Source: a bacterium
Lineage (GTDB): Bacteria > Chloroflexota > Chloroflexia > Thermomicrobiales > UBA6265
Direction: 5' to 3'
NCBI GenBank assembly: GCA_029977305.1
Contig: JAPOLF010000080.1
Location: 1 to 8,978 of the forward strand
DNA: 8,978 bases
The notes beneath the pieces were generated by a model, which was not told the origin of the DNA, did no database searches, and saw only the letters and a list, made by a program, of their open reading frames with translations. The position numbers were made by a program, and so were the translations under genes. Positions 1-6,083 of this stretch are shown in pieces; position 1 is the first letter of the stretch, and the number at the start of each line of letters is the position of its first letter.

Positions 1-119
1 GGATGCCGCCGCGGATGGATCCGATGCCCGCGGTCGGGGAGCAGACGGACGCGATCCTGCGTGAGATCGGGTACAGCGCGGCGGAGATCGCGGCCTTTCA
101 CGCCGATGGCACGGTCTGA
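1..119 (+). CDS. C-terminal end of a CaiB/BaiF (class III) CoA-transferase, partial
   Basis: Only the last 38 codons are in the window; the reading frame begins at base 3 and stops at TGA 117-119. The visible tail contains GEQTDAILREIGYSAAEIAA followed by a short FHADGTV end. The pattern 'GE-T--ILRE-GYS--EIAA---G-V' is the usual C-terminus of family III CoA-transferases, which move CoA between carboxylic acids and acyl-CoA thioesters in the cytoplasm. The assignment rests on this tail alone, because the catalytic Asp and the CoA-binding region lie upstream of the window. The substrate cannot be guessed. The next gene starts 448 nt downstream, so this gene is probably not co-transcribed with it. 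Confidence 0.7.
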   Translation, partial: MPPRMDPMPAVGEQTDAILREIGYSAAEIAAFHADGTV

Positions 120-174
120 AAGGCAAAAACAATCCCGAGTGACGTTGCGGCGTTCTTCCTGATCGACCGCTTCC

Positions 175-201
175 CTGCACCACGCCCCGCAACGGGTGCA
201 G
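175..201. other. Inverted repeat / hairpin, 7 bp stem
   Basis: CTGCACC (175-181) pairs with GGTGCAG (195-201) around a 13-nt loop. There is no T-run on the + strand side, so it is not a classical intrinsic terminator for the CoA-transferase gene. It could instead fold in a leftward transcript from the promoter near 320-347. Confidence 0.35.
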
Positions 202-232
202 ATCCCTGATCGATCCCGATGCGAACTGGTCG

Positions 233-259
233 CGACAGAGACCCCGCAGTACTCTGTCG
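233..259. other. Inverted repeat / hairpin, 8 bp perfect stem
   Basis: CGACAGAG (233-240) is the exact reverse complement of CTCTGTCG (252-259), with an 11-nt loop. A G/T wobble could extend the stem by one pair. No poly-T follows on either strand. It may be a weak terminator, or a structural element of an RNA transcribed leftward from about 313. Confidence 0.45.
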
Positions 260-308
260 TTCCGTGGCCCGCCCAGTGGAAGCGACGAATCGCTCGGCCC
301 CTCGGGAC

Positions 309-331
309 TGTACGTACACTCTATACGTACA
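309..331. promoter_or_regulatory. Tandem palindromic operator-like sites
   Basis: TGTACGTACA at 309-318 is a perfect 10-bp palindrome. TATACGTACA at 322-331 differs from it by one base, and the two copies are offset by 13 nt. Each looks like a binding site for a dimeric repressor; TGTACGTACA-like cores occur among operators of GntR- and TetR-type regulators. The second copy overlaps the -10 element of the leftward promoter, which would fit repression by occlusion. The regulator itself is not in the window. Confidence 0.45.
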
Positions 332-347
332 CCAATACCAGTGTCAA
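320..347 (-). promoter_or_regulatory. Sigma70-type promoter reading leftward
   Basis: On the - strand there is a consensus TTGACA (347-342), a 16-nt spacer and TATAGA (325-320, 4 of 6 matches to TATAAT). Transcription would start near 313 and run left toward the end of the CoA-transferase gene. No - strand gene with a ribosome binding site follows, so the product would be a non-coding or antisense RNA, or the promoter is a chance match or a relic. No comparably good + strand promoter was found for the aminotransferase gene. Confidence 0.4.
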
Positions 348-463
348 TTCCCCGTTTTCTTCCCAAACCGCAAAGCCAATAGGCCTGAAAACCTGCGAAA
401 ACCGCCCTCCTGCTGGTTTGAGCTTTCCCTTTCAGCGGTCTTTCGGCCCAACCCGGTCAAGCT

Positions 464-477
464 CGCCCGCGAGGGCG
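464..477 (+). other. GC-rich hairpin in the aminotransferase leader
   Basis: CGCCC (464-468) pairs with GGGCG (473-477) around a GCGA tetraloop, about 90 nt before the aminotransferase start. CTCC (543-546) could also pair with the GGAG of the ribosome binding site (555-558). I do not recognise any known riboswitch class here. Confidence 0.25.
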
Positions 478-567
478 CCGGGAGCCCAATCGGGGCGCAC
501 GAAGCGGGTATGCGACCATCCTGCCCGGTGCAGTAGCCGAACTCCCTGCCACGAGGAGCCTTGCCCG

Positions 568-1746
568 ATGTCCTTGCGGGACCAGTACTTGCTCGATCCC
601 TCGGTCACCTTCCTCAACCACGGATCGTTCGGGGCCCCCCCCCGGGTGGTCTTCGACGAGTACCAGTACTGGCAACGGGAGTTCGAACGGCAGCCCGTCC
701 TTTTCGTCCGCCGCGCCGAAGGTCTGCTCGATCACGCCCGGGAGATCCTCGGTCGCTATCTCAACGTGCCAGCGGATGAGGTGATCTACCTGACCAATGC
801 CACCCATGCGGTCAATGTCCTCGCTCGGTCCCTGGCCTTGCGTCCCGGTGACGAGGTCCTCACCACCAACCTCGAGTACGGTGCCTGCGATCGCACTTGG
901 GAGTATGAGTTGGCGAAGCGTGGGGTGACCTACCGCAAGCAGCCGATCCGGCTCCCGGCCACGACACCCGAGGCGATGGTCGACGATCTCTGGCGCGGCG
1001 TCACCCCATCCACCAAAGTGATCTACCTCAGCCACATCACCAGCGGCACCGCGCTGACCTTGCCAGTGGAGGTGATCTGCGCCCGGGCTCGTGCCGATGG
1101 GATCTTCACCGTCATCGACGGGGCACATGTGCCGGGACACCTCCCGCTCGATCTCGCCGCGATCGGCGCCGATGTCTACACCGGCAATCTCCACAAGTGG
1201 CTCTCGGCGCCGCGGGGAAGCGCCTTCCTGCATGTGCGGCCGGAGCACCACGTGTGGGTGGAGGGGACGATCGTCTCCTGGGGTTGGGTGGAGGAGAGCA
1301 CCTACCGGCGCGCGGAAGTTTCGGAATTGGTGAATCGGAACCAGTGGCAAGGCACGCGGGACATCGCGCCGTTCCTCGCGGTGCCGGCGGCGATCGCATT
1401 CCAAGATGCGCACGATTGGCCGGTGCAGCAGGAGCAATGTCACCGCCTCGCCGTGCGTGCGCTGGATGAGATCGTTGAGCGGTGGGGTGGCGAGCCGCTG
1501 TCGCCGGTGCCGGATCCGGGCGGGTTTCCCTGGTTCCGACAGATGGTCGCCTGTCCCCTGCCGCCGGTCGACGCCCCGCTGCTCAAGCGGCGGATGTATG
1601 ACGAGTTCCTCGTCGAGGCCCCGGTGACGGTCTTCGAGGACCGGGCCTTCCTGCGGTTGTCCTTTCAGGCATACAACGACGAGCGGGATCTCGCGCGGGC
1701 GCTCGAGGCCTTGGCAGCCCTGCTGCCGGAGGTGCGCGCATCATGA
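568..1746 (+). CDS. Class V PLP-dependent aminotransferase, isopenicillin-N epimerase-like
   Basis: A 392-aa cytoplasmic enzyme of the class V aminotransferase fold, closest in pattern to CefD-like (isopenicillin-N epimerase-like) proteins and related Cys/selenocysteine lyases. The start region FLNHGSFGAPP (from about residue 18) is the CefD-like signature. TNATHAVNV (76 onward) is the cofactor phosphate-binding part. D184 in IDGAH contacts the pyridine nitrogen. K210 in NLHKW is the expected Schiff-base lysine. NQWQGTRD is the conserved C-terminal-half segment. Length is normal for the family. The ATG at 568 is chosen because GAGGAG (553-558) lies 9 nt upstream and the family signature begins just after it. 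The true substrate is unknown: most bacterial CefD-like proteins are not in penicillin pathways and no such genes are seen here. It is translationally coupled to the following methyltransferase. Confidence 0.9.
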   Translation: MSLRDQYLLDPSVTFLNHGSFGAPPRVVFDEYQYWQREFERQPVLFVRRAEGLLDHAREILGRYLNVPADEVIYLTNATHAVNVLARSLALRPGDEVLTTNLEYGACDRTWEYELAKRGVTYRKQPIRLPATTPEAMVDDLWRGVTPSTKVIYLSHITSGTALTLPVEVICARARADGIFTVIDGAHVPGHLPLDLAAIGADVYTGNLHKWLSAPRGSAFLHVRPEHHVWVEGTIVSWGWVEESTYRRAEVSELVNRNQWQGTRDIAPFLAVPAAIAFQDAHDWPVQQEQCHRLAVRALDEIVERWGGEPLSPVPDPGGFPWFRQMVACPLPPVDAPLLKRRMYDEFLVEAPVTVFEDRAFLRLSFQAYNDERDLARALEALAALLPEVRAS

Positions 1747-2501
1747 GGCTGCGACGCTCGGGCACGCTGCGTCGTGGCGGGTGGGCGATCGAGACCACCG
1801 ACATGGAGCAGGCGGAGCGCATCTGGACGGACGTGATGGATCAGCACGAATACGAGGCTGGCCCGCTCGGCCCGCATCCGGTGATCATCGACGCCGGCGC
1901 GAACGTCGGTGTCGCAAGTCATTTCTTTCAAACACGCTATCCGGACGCGATCGTGCTCGCGTTCGAGCCGGGACCGCAGCAATTCAAGCTGCTCGAGCGC
2001 AACCTGCGGCGGAACCGGATGGATCGCGTGGTGCCGTTTCGTGCGGCGCTCGCCGCGCAAACGGGGCGCATGCCGTTCCATGTTGTTGAGCGCGGATCCT
2101 GGGGCGATGCCCTCGTGCGGCACGAGTGGATGAAGGACGTGGCGGTCTCGACGATCGAGGTGCCGACGGTGCAGCTGAGTTCGCTGCTGCGGGGGCCGAT
2201 CGCGCTGCTGAAACTCGACATCGAGGGGGTGGAGGCGGATGTCCTCGCTGAGGCGGGATCTGCGCTTCGCCACGTGGGGCGGATGGTGATCGAGGTGCAC
2301 GGCAGCAGCCAGAATCCCGACAACACGATGGAGCGCGTGGCAGGGGTGTTGCACCGTCAAGGGTTCCGATTCCAGATCCACCAAGGCGACCGGGAGGTGA
2401 CGCTGGCATCGATCACGCGCACCGATCCGCATTGGCTGATTGTCCGTGCATGGCGAGGCGACGATCCGCTCGGCGGCAAAGGCTGGCCGGGCGAGGGTTA
2501 G
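1743..2501 (+). CDS. FkbM-type SAM-dependent methyltransferase
   Basis: A 252-aa Rossmann-fold methyltransferase of the FkbM group, which usually O-methylates hydroxyls of sugars, polyketides or other metabolites. Motif I is IIDAGANVG (residues 48-56), which binds SAM. The acidic ribose-binding motif is FEPGP (74-78). The FkbM hallmark LKLDIEGVE lies at about residues 156-164. No signal peptide or membrane segment is seen. The start ATG overlaps the aminotransferase stop as ATGA (1743-1746), and GGAGGT (1728-1733) sits 9 nt before it, so the two proteins are probably made together. The coupling suggests a shared small-molecule or glycan substrate, but which one is unknown. Family assignment is firm; substrate is not. 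Confidence 0.9.
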   Translation: MRLRRSGTLRRGGWAIETTDMEQAERIWTDVMDQHEYEAGPLGPHPVIIDAGANVGVASHFFQTRYPDAIVLAFEPGPQQFKLLERNLRRNRMDRVVPFRAALAAQTGRMPFHVVERGSWGDALVRHEWMKDVAVSTIEVPTVQLSSLLRGPIALLKLDIEGVEADVLAEAGSALRHVGRMVIEVHGSSQNPDNTMERVAGVLHRQGFRFQIHQGDREVTLASITRTDPHWLIVRAWRGDDPLGGKGWPGEG

Positions 2502-2625
2502 GCGCAAAGCGACACCATCGTTGCTGCACGTACGCGACCGATGGGCGATGGGCATTCCTCGCGCCTGCTGGCATCCTTCGCGGCCGAGGGAGGGGATGTC
2601 CACGAGGTGGTTGAGGGAGACCCGC

Positions 2626-3012
2626 ATGCACGTGATGCTGATGATCGGTCCGGGTTGGAACCCGTTTGAACCGCCAGCGACAGATGAATTGCCATTGATT
2701 GACATGGAAGGCGTGGAGGCGGTGGACACCGCGGCCTCCGCGGCCAACGTCTCGCGCCGCTTGGTGGCCAAGGTGCGTCGGCGGTATCCGCGCGAGCGGA
2801 TCGAGATCCTGCCGCCCAATGACGAGACGGGCGAGGTGTGCCACGTGGATTTCTGCGAGCGGGATCTGGCACGGTTCCAGCAGCTCACCGGCGTGCCGAT
2901 CGAGCAGGTCGCGAATCCGTGTGAGGAAGGACCCGGGTTCGTGATGGACACGGTCCATGTGATGCTCTACGAGACCCTCGAAGAGGCGGGCTGGGCGATC
3001 GGCAAGAACTAG
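2626..3012 (+). CDS. Uncharacterised small protein with three cysteines
   Basis: I do not recognise the family. The product is 128 aa, soluble, without signal peptide or membrane helix. It starts with a hydrophobic strand-like segment (residues 3-8), then GWNPFEPP. A likely amphipathic helix follows (about 30-54, ending in the basic VRRRYPRER), then IEILPPND and a C-x4-C pair (C72, C77) with a third cysteine at C99 in NPCEEG. The end is acidic and helical. The strand-helix-strand layout hints at a small alpha/beta fold, but this is a guess. The ATG at 2626 has GAGGGAGA (2613-2620) in front. An in-frame ATG at 2596, preceded by GAGGGAGGGG, would add ten residues and cannot be excluded. It lies 124 nt after the methyltransferase stop and may share its transcript. 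Confidence 0.65.
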   Translation: MHVMLMIGPGWNPFEPPATDELPLIDMEGVEAVDTAASAANVSRRLVAKVRRRYPRERIEILPPNDETGEVCHVDFCERDLARFQQLTGVPIEQVANPCEEGPGFVMDTVHVMLYETLEEAGWAIGKN

Positions 3013-3018
3013 CTGTCC

Positions 3019-3056
3019 GGTGCCTGAAAGTAGGTCTGGGGAGGTCCTTGGGCACC
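3019..3056 (+). other. Inverted repeat just after the small protein gene
   Basis: GGTGCC (3019-3024) pairs with GGCACC (3051-3056), starting 7 nt after the stop codon, with a 26-nt loop. There is no T-run. It is a possible weak transcript end. Confidence 0.25.
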
Positions 3057-3071
3057 CATACCGGCGGACCG

Positions 3072-3120
3072 TCCCAGCCCGGAGGGTTGTTGGCGCGTAC
3101 GCTTTTGTGCGTGGCTGGGA
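3072..3120 (+). other. 8-bp inverted repeat with inner hairpin
   Basis: TCCCAGCC (3072-3079) is the exact reverse complement of GGCTGGGA (3113-3120). On the 3' side it abuts GCGT, which pairs with ACGC across a TTTTGT loop (about 3099-3112). This gives a stacked stem with a long 5' bulge. A Rho-independent terminator would need a T-run after 3120, and none is present. It may end the upstream transcript or be a structured RNA segment. Confidence 0.4.
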
Positions 3121-3143
3121 GAGCTTCGGCAAGGTTGCATCAA

Positions 3144-3156
3144 GGTAGCCGCTACC
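3144..3156. promoter_or_regulatory. 13-bp palindrome GGTAGC-C-GCTACC
   Basis: Six-base arms flank a single central C, too close to form an RNA hairpin, so a protein-binding dyad is the better reading. No promoter boxes are clearly placed around it. Confidence 0.25.
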
Positions 3157-3393
3157 GAGAGGGACTCACGGGAGAGGTCCGCCCGATTGGTGGATGGCAA
3201 TCAGAGAGAAGGGCGGAACATCGGCCACAGCGGGCGGCGATTCGCGCATTGTTCCGGCGATGGAGCGTGTTGAGGTTCTCGAGCGCCAGACAATCACGCC
3301 CGATGCTCGATGTGGGGTCGGACAATCTCCCAGACGCTGTTGGTTTGCTTCTCAGCTATTCGGCCCAATCGCGTTGCGCCCCGTTTCTGTTTT

Positions 3394-3415
3394 GCACTGA
3401 GTGCCAGTACAGTGC
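3394..3415. promoter_or_regulatory. Nested dyad upstream of the transporter
   Basis: GCACTG (3394-3399) pairs with CAGTGC (3410-3415). The left arm is also part of GCACTGAGTGC (3394-3404). It lies about 85-105 nt before the transporter start, a reasonable position for an activator or repressor site. No adjacent regulator gene is present. Confidence 0.25.
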
Positions 3416-3499
3416 GTTCGATCTGCATGGTCATTGCATATGGACTTTGGCCATCCCTGATCTTCCGGTTGGCCGAACACGTCTGGGAGGAGCACCGCT

Positions 3500-4357
3500 G
3501 TGTCGGCGAAGCAGGGGTGGATCAGCGGATTGATTGGGGTCATCATTTTCAGCGGGTCGCTTCCCGCCACTCGTCTTGCTGTTGCAGGCTTTTCGCCATG
3601 GTTCCTCACCTCGGCTCGGGCGGTTATTGCGGCCACCCTCGGAATCCTGTGCTTGCTCGCGCTGCGCCAATCATCTCCTTCACGACGTGACATGCCATCG
3701 CTCTTCATCGTCGCCGCAGGTGTCGTTGTCGGATTCCCGTTGCTGACGGCGCTTGCCTTGCAGACGATCACTGCTGCCCACTCTGTCGTCTTCATCGGGA
3801 TGCTGCCGCTGGCCACGGCAATCTTTGGAGTGCTCAGGGCCGGTGAGTCTCCCAAACCTGCCTACTGGGTTTTTGCCGGGCTGGGAAGTTTGGCCGTCGC
3901 TGGCTTTGCCTACACGCAGAAGGGAGATGGATCGGTCACCGGTGATCTCTACATGATGGCTGCCATCACGGTTTGCGGACTGGGATACGCGGAAGGGGCG
4001 CGTCTCACGAGAACCCTTGGGGGCTGGCAGGTGATCTCATGGGCATTGGTGCTCTCCGTGCCGGTCATGCTCCCGATTGCATTCATCGCGCGCCCGATCG
4101 AGTACGCCGGCATCGCACGATCAGCGTGGTTGGGACTCGCCTATGTGTCGGTGTTCAGCATGTTTCTTGGCTTCTTGTTCTGGTACCGGGGACTCGCGTT
4201 GGGTGGTGTCGCGAGTGTCGGTCAATTGCAGCTGTTGCAGCCGTTCTTCGGGTTGCTGCTGGCGGCAGTCCTCCTCGGTGAGCCTGTGCCCCCCGCGATG
4301 GCGGCAGTGACCGCGTTCGTCGTTGTCTGTGTCATCGGTGCCCGCAGATTTGCTTGA
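3500..4357 (+). CDS. EamA/DMT-superfamily membrane transporter
   Basis: A 285-aa, very hydrophobic inner-membrane protein with about ten predicted transmembrane segments arranged as two EamA repeats, the normal size and layout for drug/metabolite transporters of the RhaT/YdcZ/RarD type. Family-like features are the N-terminal SGSLPATRLAVAG segment, the FLGFLFWYRGLALGG region and the C-terminal LLQPFFGLLLAAVLLGEPV motif, followed by a last helix and a short basic tail (ARRFA). Such proteins commonly export amino acids or other small metabolites; the substrate cannot be read from sequence. The GTG start is chosen because AGGAG (3488-3492) lies 7 nt upstream and the first helix starts right after it. 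The gene stands alone between two long non-coding gaps, and its codons use more A/T at third positions than its neighbours. Confidence 0.9.
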   Translation: MSAKQGWISGLIGVIIFSGSLPATRLAVAGFSPWFLTSARAVIAATLGILCLLALRQSSPSRRDMPSLFIVAAGVVVGFPLLTALALQTITAAHSVVFIGMLPLATAIFGVLRAGESPKPAYWVFAGLGSLAVAGFAYTQKGDGSVTGDLYMMAAITVCGLGYAEGARLTRTLGGWQVISWALVLSVPVMLPIAFIARPIEYAGIARSAWLGLAYVSVFSMFLGFLFWYRGLALGGVASVGQLQLLQPFFGLLLAAVLLGEPVPPAMAAVTAFVVVCVIGARRFA

Positions 4358-4402
4358 ATGGACCATGCACCGGTTGGCTGAGCGCAAGATTCCCCGGGCG
4401 GC

Positions 4403-4426
4403 CCGCGGAGCGGTGAGACCCCGCGG
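4403..4426 (+). terminator. Possible GC hairpin after the transporter gene
   Basis: Two CCGCGG arms (4403-4408, 4421-4426) flank a 12-nt loop about 45 nt after the transporter stop. There is no clear T-run, only CTTC, so it is a weak terminator candidate. Confidence 0.2.
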
Positions 4427-4727
4427 CTTCACGTGGAATCTGCACCATGACGCACCACCTCGACGTTGTTGGCGCGTCATTCATCGCGATCGGTGCCACG
4501 CGCTGTCCATCCGGAGACCCAGAAACACCCAATGGTGAGCAGCGAAAAGGCTTCACCGTCCCGGTGGACGATGGTTCCCAGAGCGGGGCCGGCCTCGTCG
4601 ATTCGCAATCTGGGTGATTGTGCCCGCCAACGCTCTGGTGGCACTGCCGCGGGAGCGTCGGAACACGGAGCGCCACCCCACCGACGGTCACTGTCACCCG
4701 CGGAAACACCAAACCGATGGAACCTCG

Positions 4728-4733
4728 TAGAAT
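4728..4733 (+). promoter_or_regulatory. Possible -10 box for the M16-GNAT-NadC operon
   Basis: TAGAAT matches the TATAAT consensus at five of six bases. It would place a transcript start near 4740, leaving a leader of about 50 nt before the TTG start at 4792. No good -35 box is seen 16-18 nt upstream, so confidence is low. Confidence 0.25.
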
Positions 4734-4791
4734 CACCATGCGGAATGCCTATCGCCATGATCGGAACCTCTTGACGGAACGGGAGTACAGT

Positions 4792-6072
4792 TTGTCCATT
4801 CCCTATGAAAAAACCACGCTGAAGAACGGCATCCGGGTCGTCACCGGTCCGATGACCGGGGTGAAATCCGCGAGTCTGATCTTCTACTACGCGGTGGGCT
4901 CCCGCTTCGAGCCAGCCCCGATCTCCGGTGTCGCGCACTTCCTCGAGCACATGTTGTTCAAGGGCACCGAGCGTCGGCCGGACCCCATGCAGATCTCGCA
5001 GGAGATCGAGGGGGTGGGCGGGGTGCTCAATGCCGCGACCGGGCGCGAAGGCACGTCCTACTGGTGCAAGGTGCCGAGCACGCACTTCGCCTCGGCCTAC
5101 GACGTCCTCGCCGACATCCTCCGCAACAGCGTGATCGACCCGGCCGAGCTCGACAAAGAGCGCTCGGTGGTCATCGAGGAGATCCGCTCGATCCAGGATT
5201 CGCCAGAGGACCTCGTGCACGAGATCATCGACGAGGTTGTCTGGGGCGAACAGGAGGTCGGGCGATCGATCGCGGGAACCGAGGAGACCGTCGCCGCGAT
5301 CGACCGAGACGCGATGGTGAAGTTCTGGCAGCGCAACTACTCGCCGGATCGGTTGGTGATTGCTTCCGCCGGGGATGTCCGCCATGAGGAGGCGGTGGCC
5401 CTCACCGAACAGTTCTTCGGTGATCTCCCGGCCGCCTCGCCGGATGCCAACGACTGGTCACCGACCGTGGAAGATCAAACATCGGCGCGCGTGCATCTGA
5501 TCGAGCGCGAGACGGAGCAGGCGCATCTCTGCATTAGCATGCCCGCGTTGCCGTACTCGACGGATCGCCGTTATGTGCAGGGGACGATCGAGGCGATCCT
5601 CTCCTCCGGCATGAGTTCGCGTCTCTTCCAAGAGATCCGCGAGAAGCGCGCGCTCGTCTACAGCGTGTATGGGTACTTCCGCCCCTATATCGATGTCGGC
5701 CAAGGTGTGGTGTACGCCGGCACCGATCTCGAGCGGGTTGAGGAGACCATCGCTGCGAGCATCGAGGAACTGCGCAAGCTGCGCGACGAGCCGGTGCCGG
5801 CCGATGAACTCCAGCGCACCAAAGACCTGCGCAAGGGCCGCCTGTTGATGGGGCTCGAGGACAGCCGTTCGGTCGCGTCGTGGCTGGGCAGTCAGGAGAT
5901 CACCTACGGGGAGATCAAGACCCCGGAGCAAGTGGTCGAGAAAATCGAGCAAGTGACAATCGAGCAGGTGCAGGAACTCGCGCAGGAGATCTTCCGCCCC
6001 GAGAAGATGAATCTCGCGCTGGTTGGCCCCTACGACGATCCCGCCCCGTTCGACGCCCTGTTGAAGTTCTAG
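4792..6072 (+). CDS. M16 family zinc metalloprotease (processing-peptidase-like)
   Basis: A 426-aa peptidase of the pitrilysin/mitochondrial-processing-peptidase family, single-chain bacterial type of normal length. The inverted zinc motif HFLEH is at residues 49-53 (ligands H49 and H53, catalytic E52). The third ligand is the glutamate at 129 or 130 in VVIEEI. The C-terminal domain has the substrate-binding region SSRLFQEIREKRALVYSV (about 275-292). No signal peptide is seen, so it probably acts in the cytoplasm on unfolded or peptide substrates. The TTG start is preferred: GGGAG (4781-4785) is 6 nt upstream, and the family normally begins with a short strand just before 'L-NGIRVV'. An in-frame ATG at 4738 has no ribosome binding site. 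Its stop is 11 nt before the next gene, suggesting an operon with the GNAT-like and NadC genes. Confidence 0.93.
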   Translation: MSIPYEKTTLKNGIRVVTGPMTGVKSASLIFYYAVGSRFEPAPISGVAHFLEHMLFKGTERRPDPMQISQEIEGVGGVLNAATGREGTSYWCKVPSTHFASAYDVLADILRNSVIDPAELDKERSVVIEEIRSIQDSPEDLVHEIIDEVVWGEQEVGRSIAGTEETVAAIDRDAMVKFWQRNYSPDRLVIASAGDVRHEEAVALTEQFFGDLPAASPDANDWSPTVEDQTSARVHLIERETEQAHLCISMPALPYSTDRRYVQGTIEAILSSGMSSRLFQEIREKRALVYSVYGYFRPYIDVGQGVVYAGTDLERVEETIAASIEELRKLRDEPVPADELQRTKDLRKGRLLMGLEDSRSVASWLGSQEITYGEIKTPEQVVEKIEQVTIEQVQELAQEIFRPEKMNLALVGPYDDPAPFDALLKF

Positions 6073-6083
6073 GACGCCCCCGC

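Larger units (their letters stand above)
120..567. other. Intergenic region with leftward promoter, palindromes and hairpins
   Basis: No convincing gene is seen on either strand in these 448 nt. Open frames here translate to low-complexity Arg/Ser/Pro-rich sequence without ribosome binding sites. The stretch from about 310 to 440 is visibly richer in A/T than the flanking genes. It holds two hairpins (175-201 and 233-259), a promoter-like pair on the - strand (347-320) overlapping two tandem palindromes (309-331), and a GC-rich hairpin (464-477). The last part is the leader of the aminotransferase gene. Confidence 0.7.
3013..3499. other. Intergenic region with inverted repeats
   Basis: There is no supported gene in these 487 nt. 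The frames that stay open give Arg/Ser/Cys-rich translations without ribosome binding sites. The region holds a GGTGCC/GGCACC repeat (3019-3024 with 3051-3056), an 8-bp inverted repeat (3072-3120), a 13-bp palindrome (3144-3156) and a nested dyad (3394-3415). The part nearest 3500 is the leader of the transporter. No promoter matching both boxes well was found. Confidence 0.6.
4358..4791. other. Intergenic region upstream of the M16 protease
   Basis: No gene is supported here. Open frames on both strands give Pro/Arg/Ser-rich translations with no recognisable motif. Visible structure includes CCGCGG arms (4403-4408 and 4421-4426), ATGACGC/GCGTCAT (4447-4453 and 4474-4480), a CGTCC-CGGT-GGACG hairpin (4557-4570) and GGTGGC/GCCACC (4637-4642 and 4672-4677). 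A TAGAAT box near the end (4728-4733) could serve the downstream gene group. Confidence 0.55.

Noticed and set aside
500..560. Two ACGA loops resembling a guanidine-II (mini-ykkC) riboswitch
   Set aside because: The loops are not closed by stable C/G stems (only 2-3 bp), and the downstream gene is not a guanidine exporter or related gene.
2440..2625. Longer N-terminus for the small protein, starting at 2440
   Set aside because: It would overlap the methyltransferase gene. The extension is Arg/Ala-rich, while good ribosome binding sites exist at the later ATGs.
1665..2951. Long open frame on the - strand (428 codons)
   Set aside because: It lies opposite the methyltransferase and small protein genes, whose motifs are clear. 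Its translation is His/Arg-rich without any domain, as expected for the antisense of GC-rich coding DNA.
3142..3160. Resemblance of AAGGTAGCCGCTACCG to a T-box or the last stem of a c-di-GMP-I riboswitch
   Set aside because: The T-box consensus (AGGGTGG-ACCGCG) is not matched, and the conserved c-di-GMP aptamer segments such as GACGCAAAGC are absent. The next gene is over 340 nt away.
3048..3533. + strand frame of 161 codons before the transporter
   Set aside because: There is no ribosome binding site, the translation is Arg/Ser/Cys-rich, and it overlaps the well-supported transporter start.
3352..3855. - strand frame of 167 codons across the transporter start
   Set aside because: It overlaps the N-terminal half of the EamA gene in antisense and has no protein-like hydrophobic pattern or motif.
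3086..4477. 13-nt exact repeat GTTGTTGGCGCGT at 3086-3098 and 4465-4477, flanking the transporter
   Set aside because: A repeat of this length is expected about once by chance in a GC-rich window of this size. The flanks do not match, so it is not evidence of an insertion.
4332..4739. - strand frame of 135 codons upstream of the protease
   Set aside because: It contains no recognisable domain and starts without a ribosome binding site; it most likely stays open by chance in GC-rich sequence.
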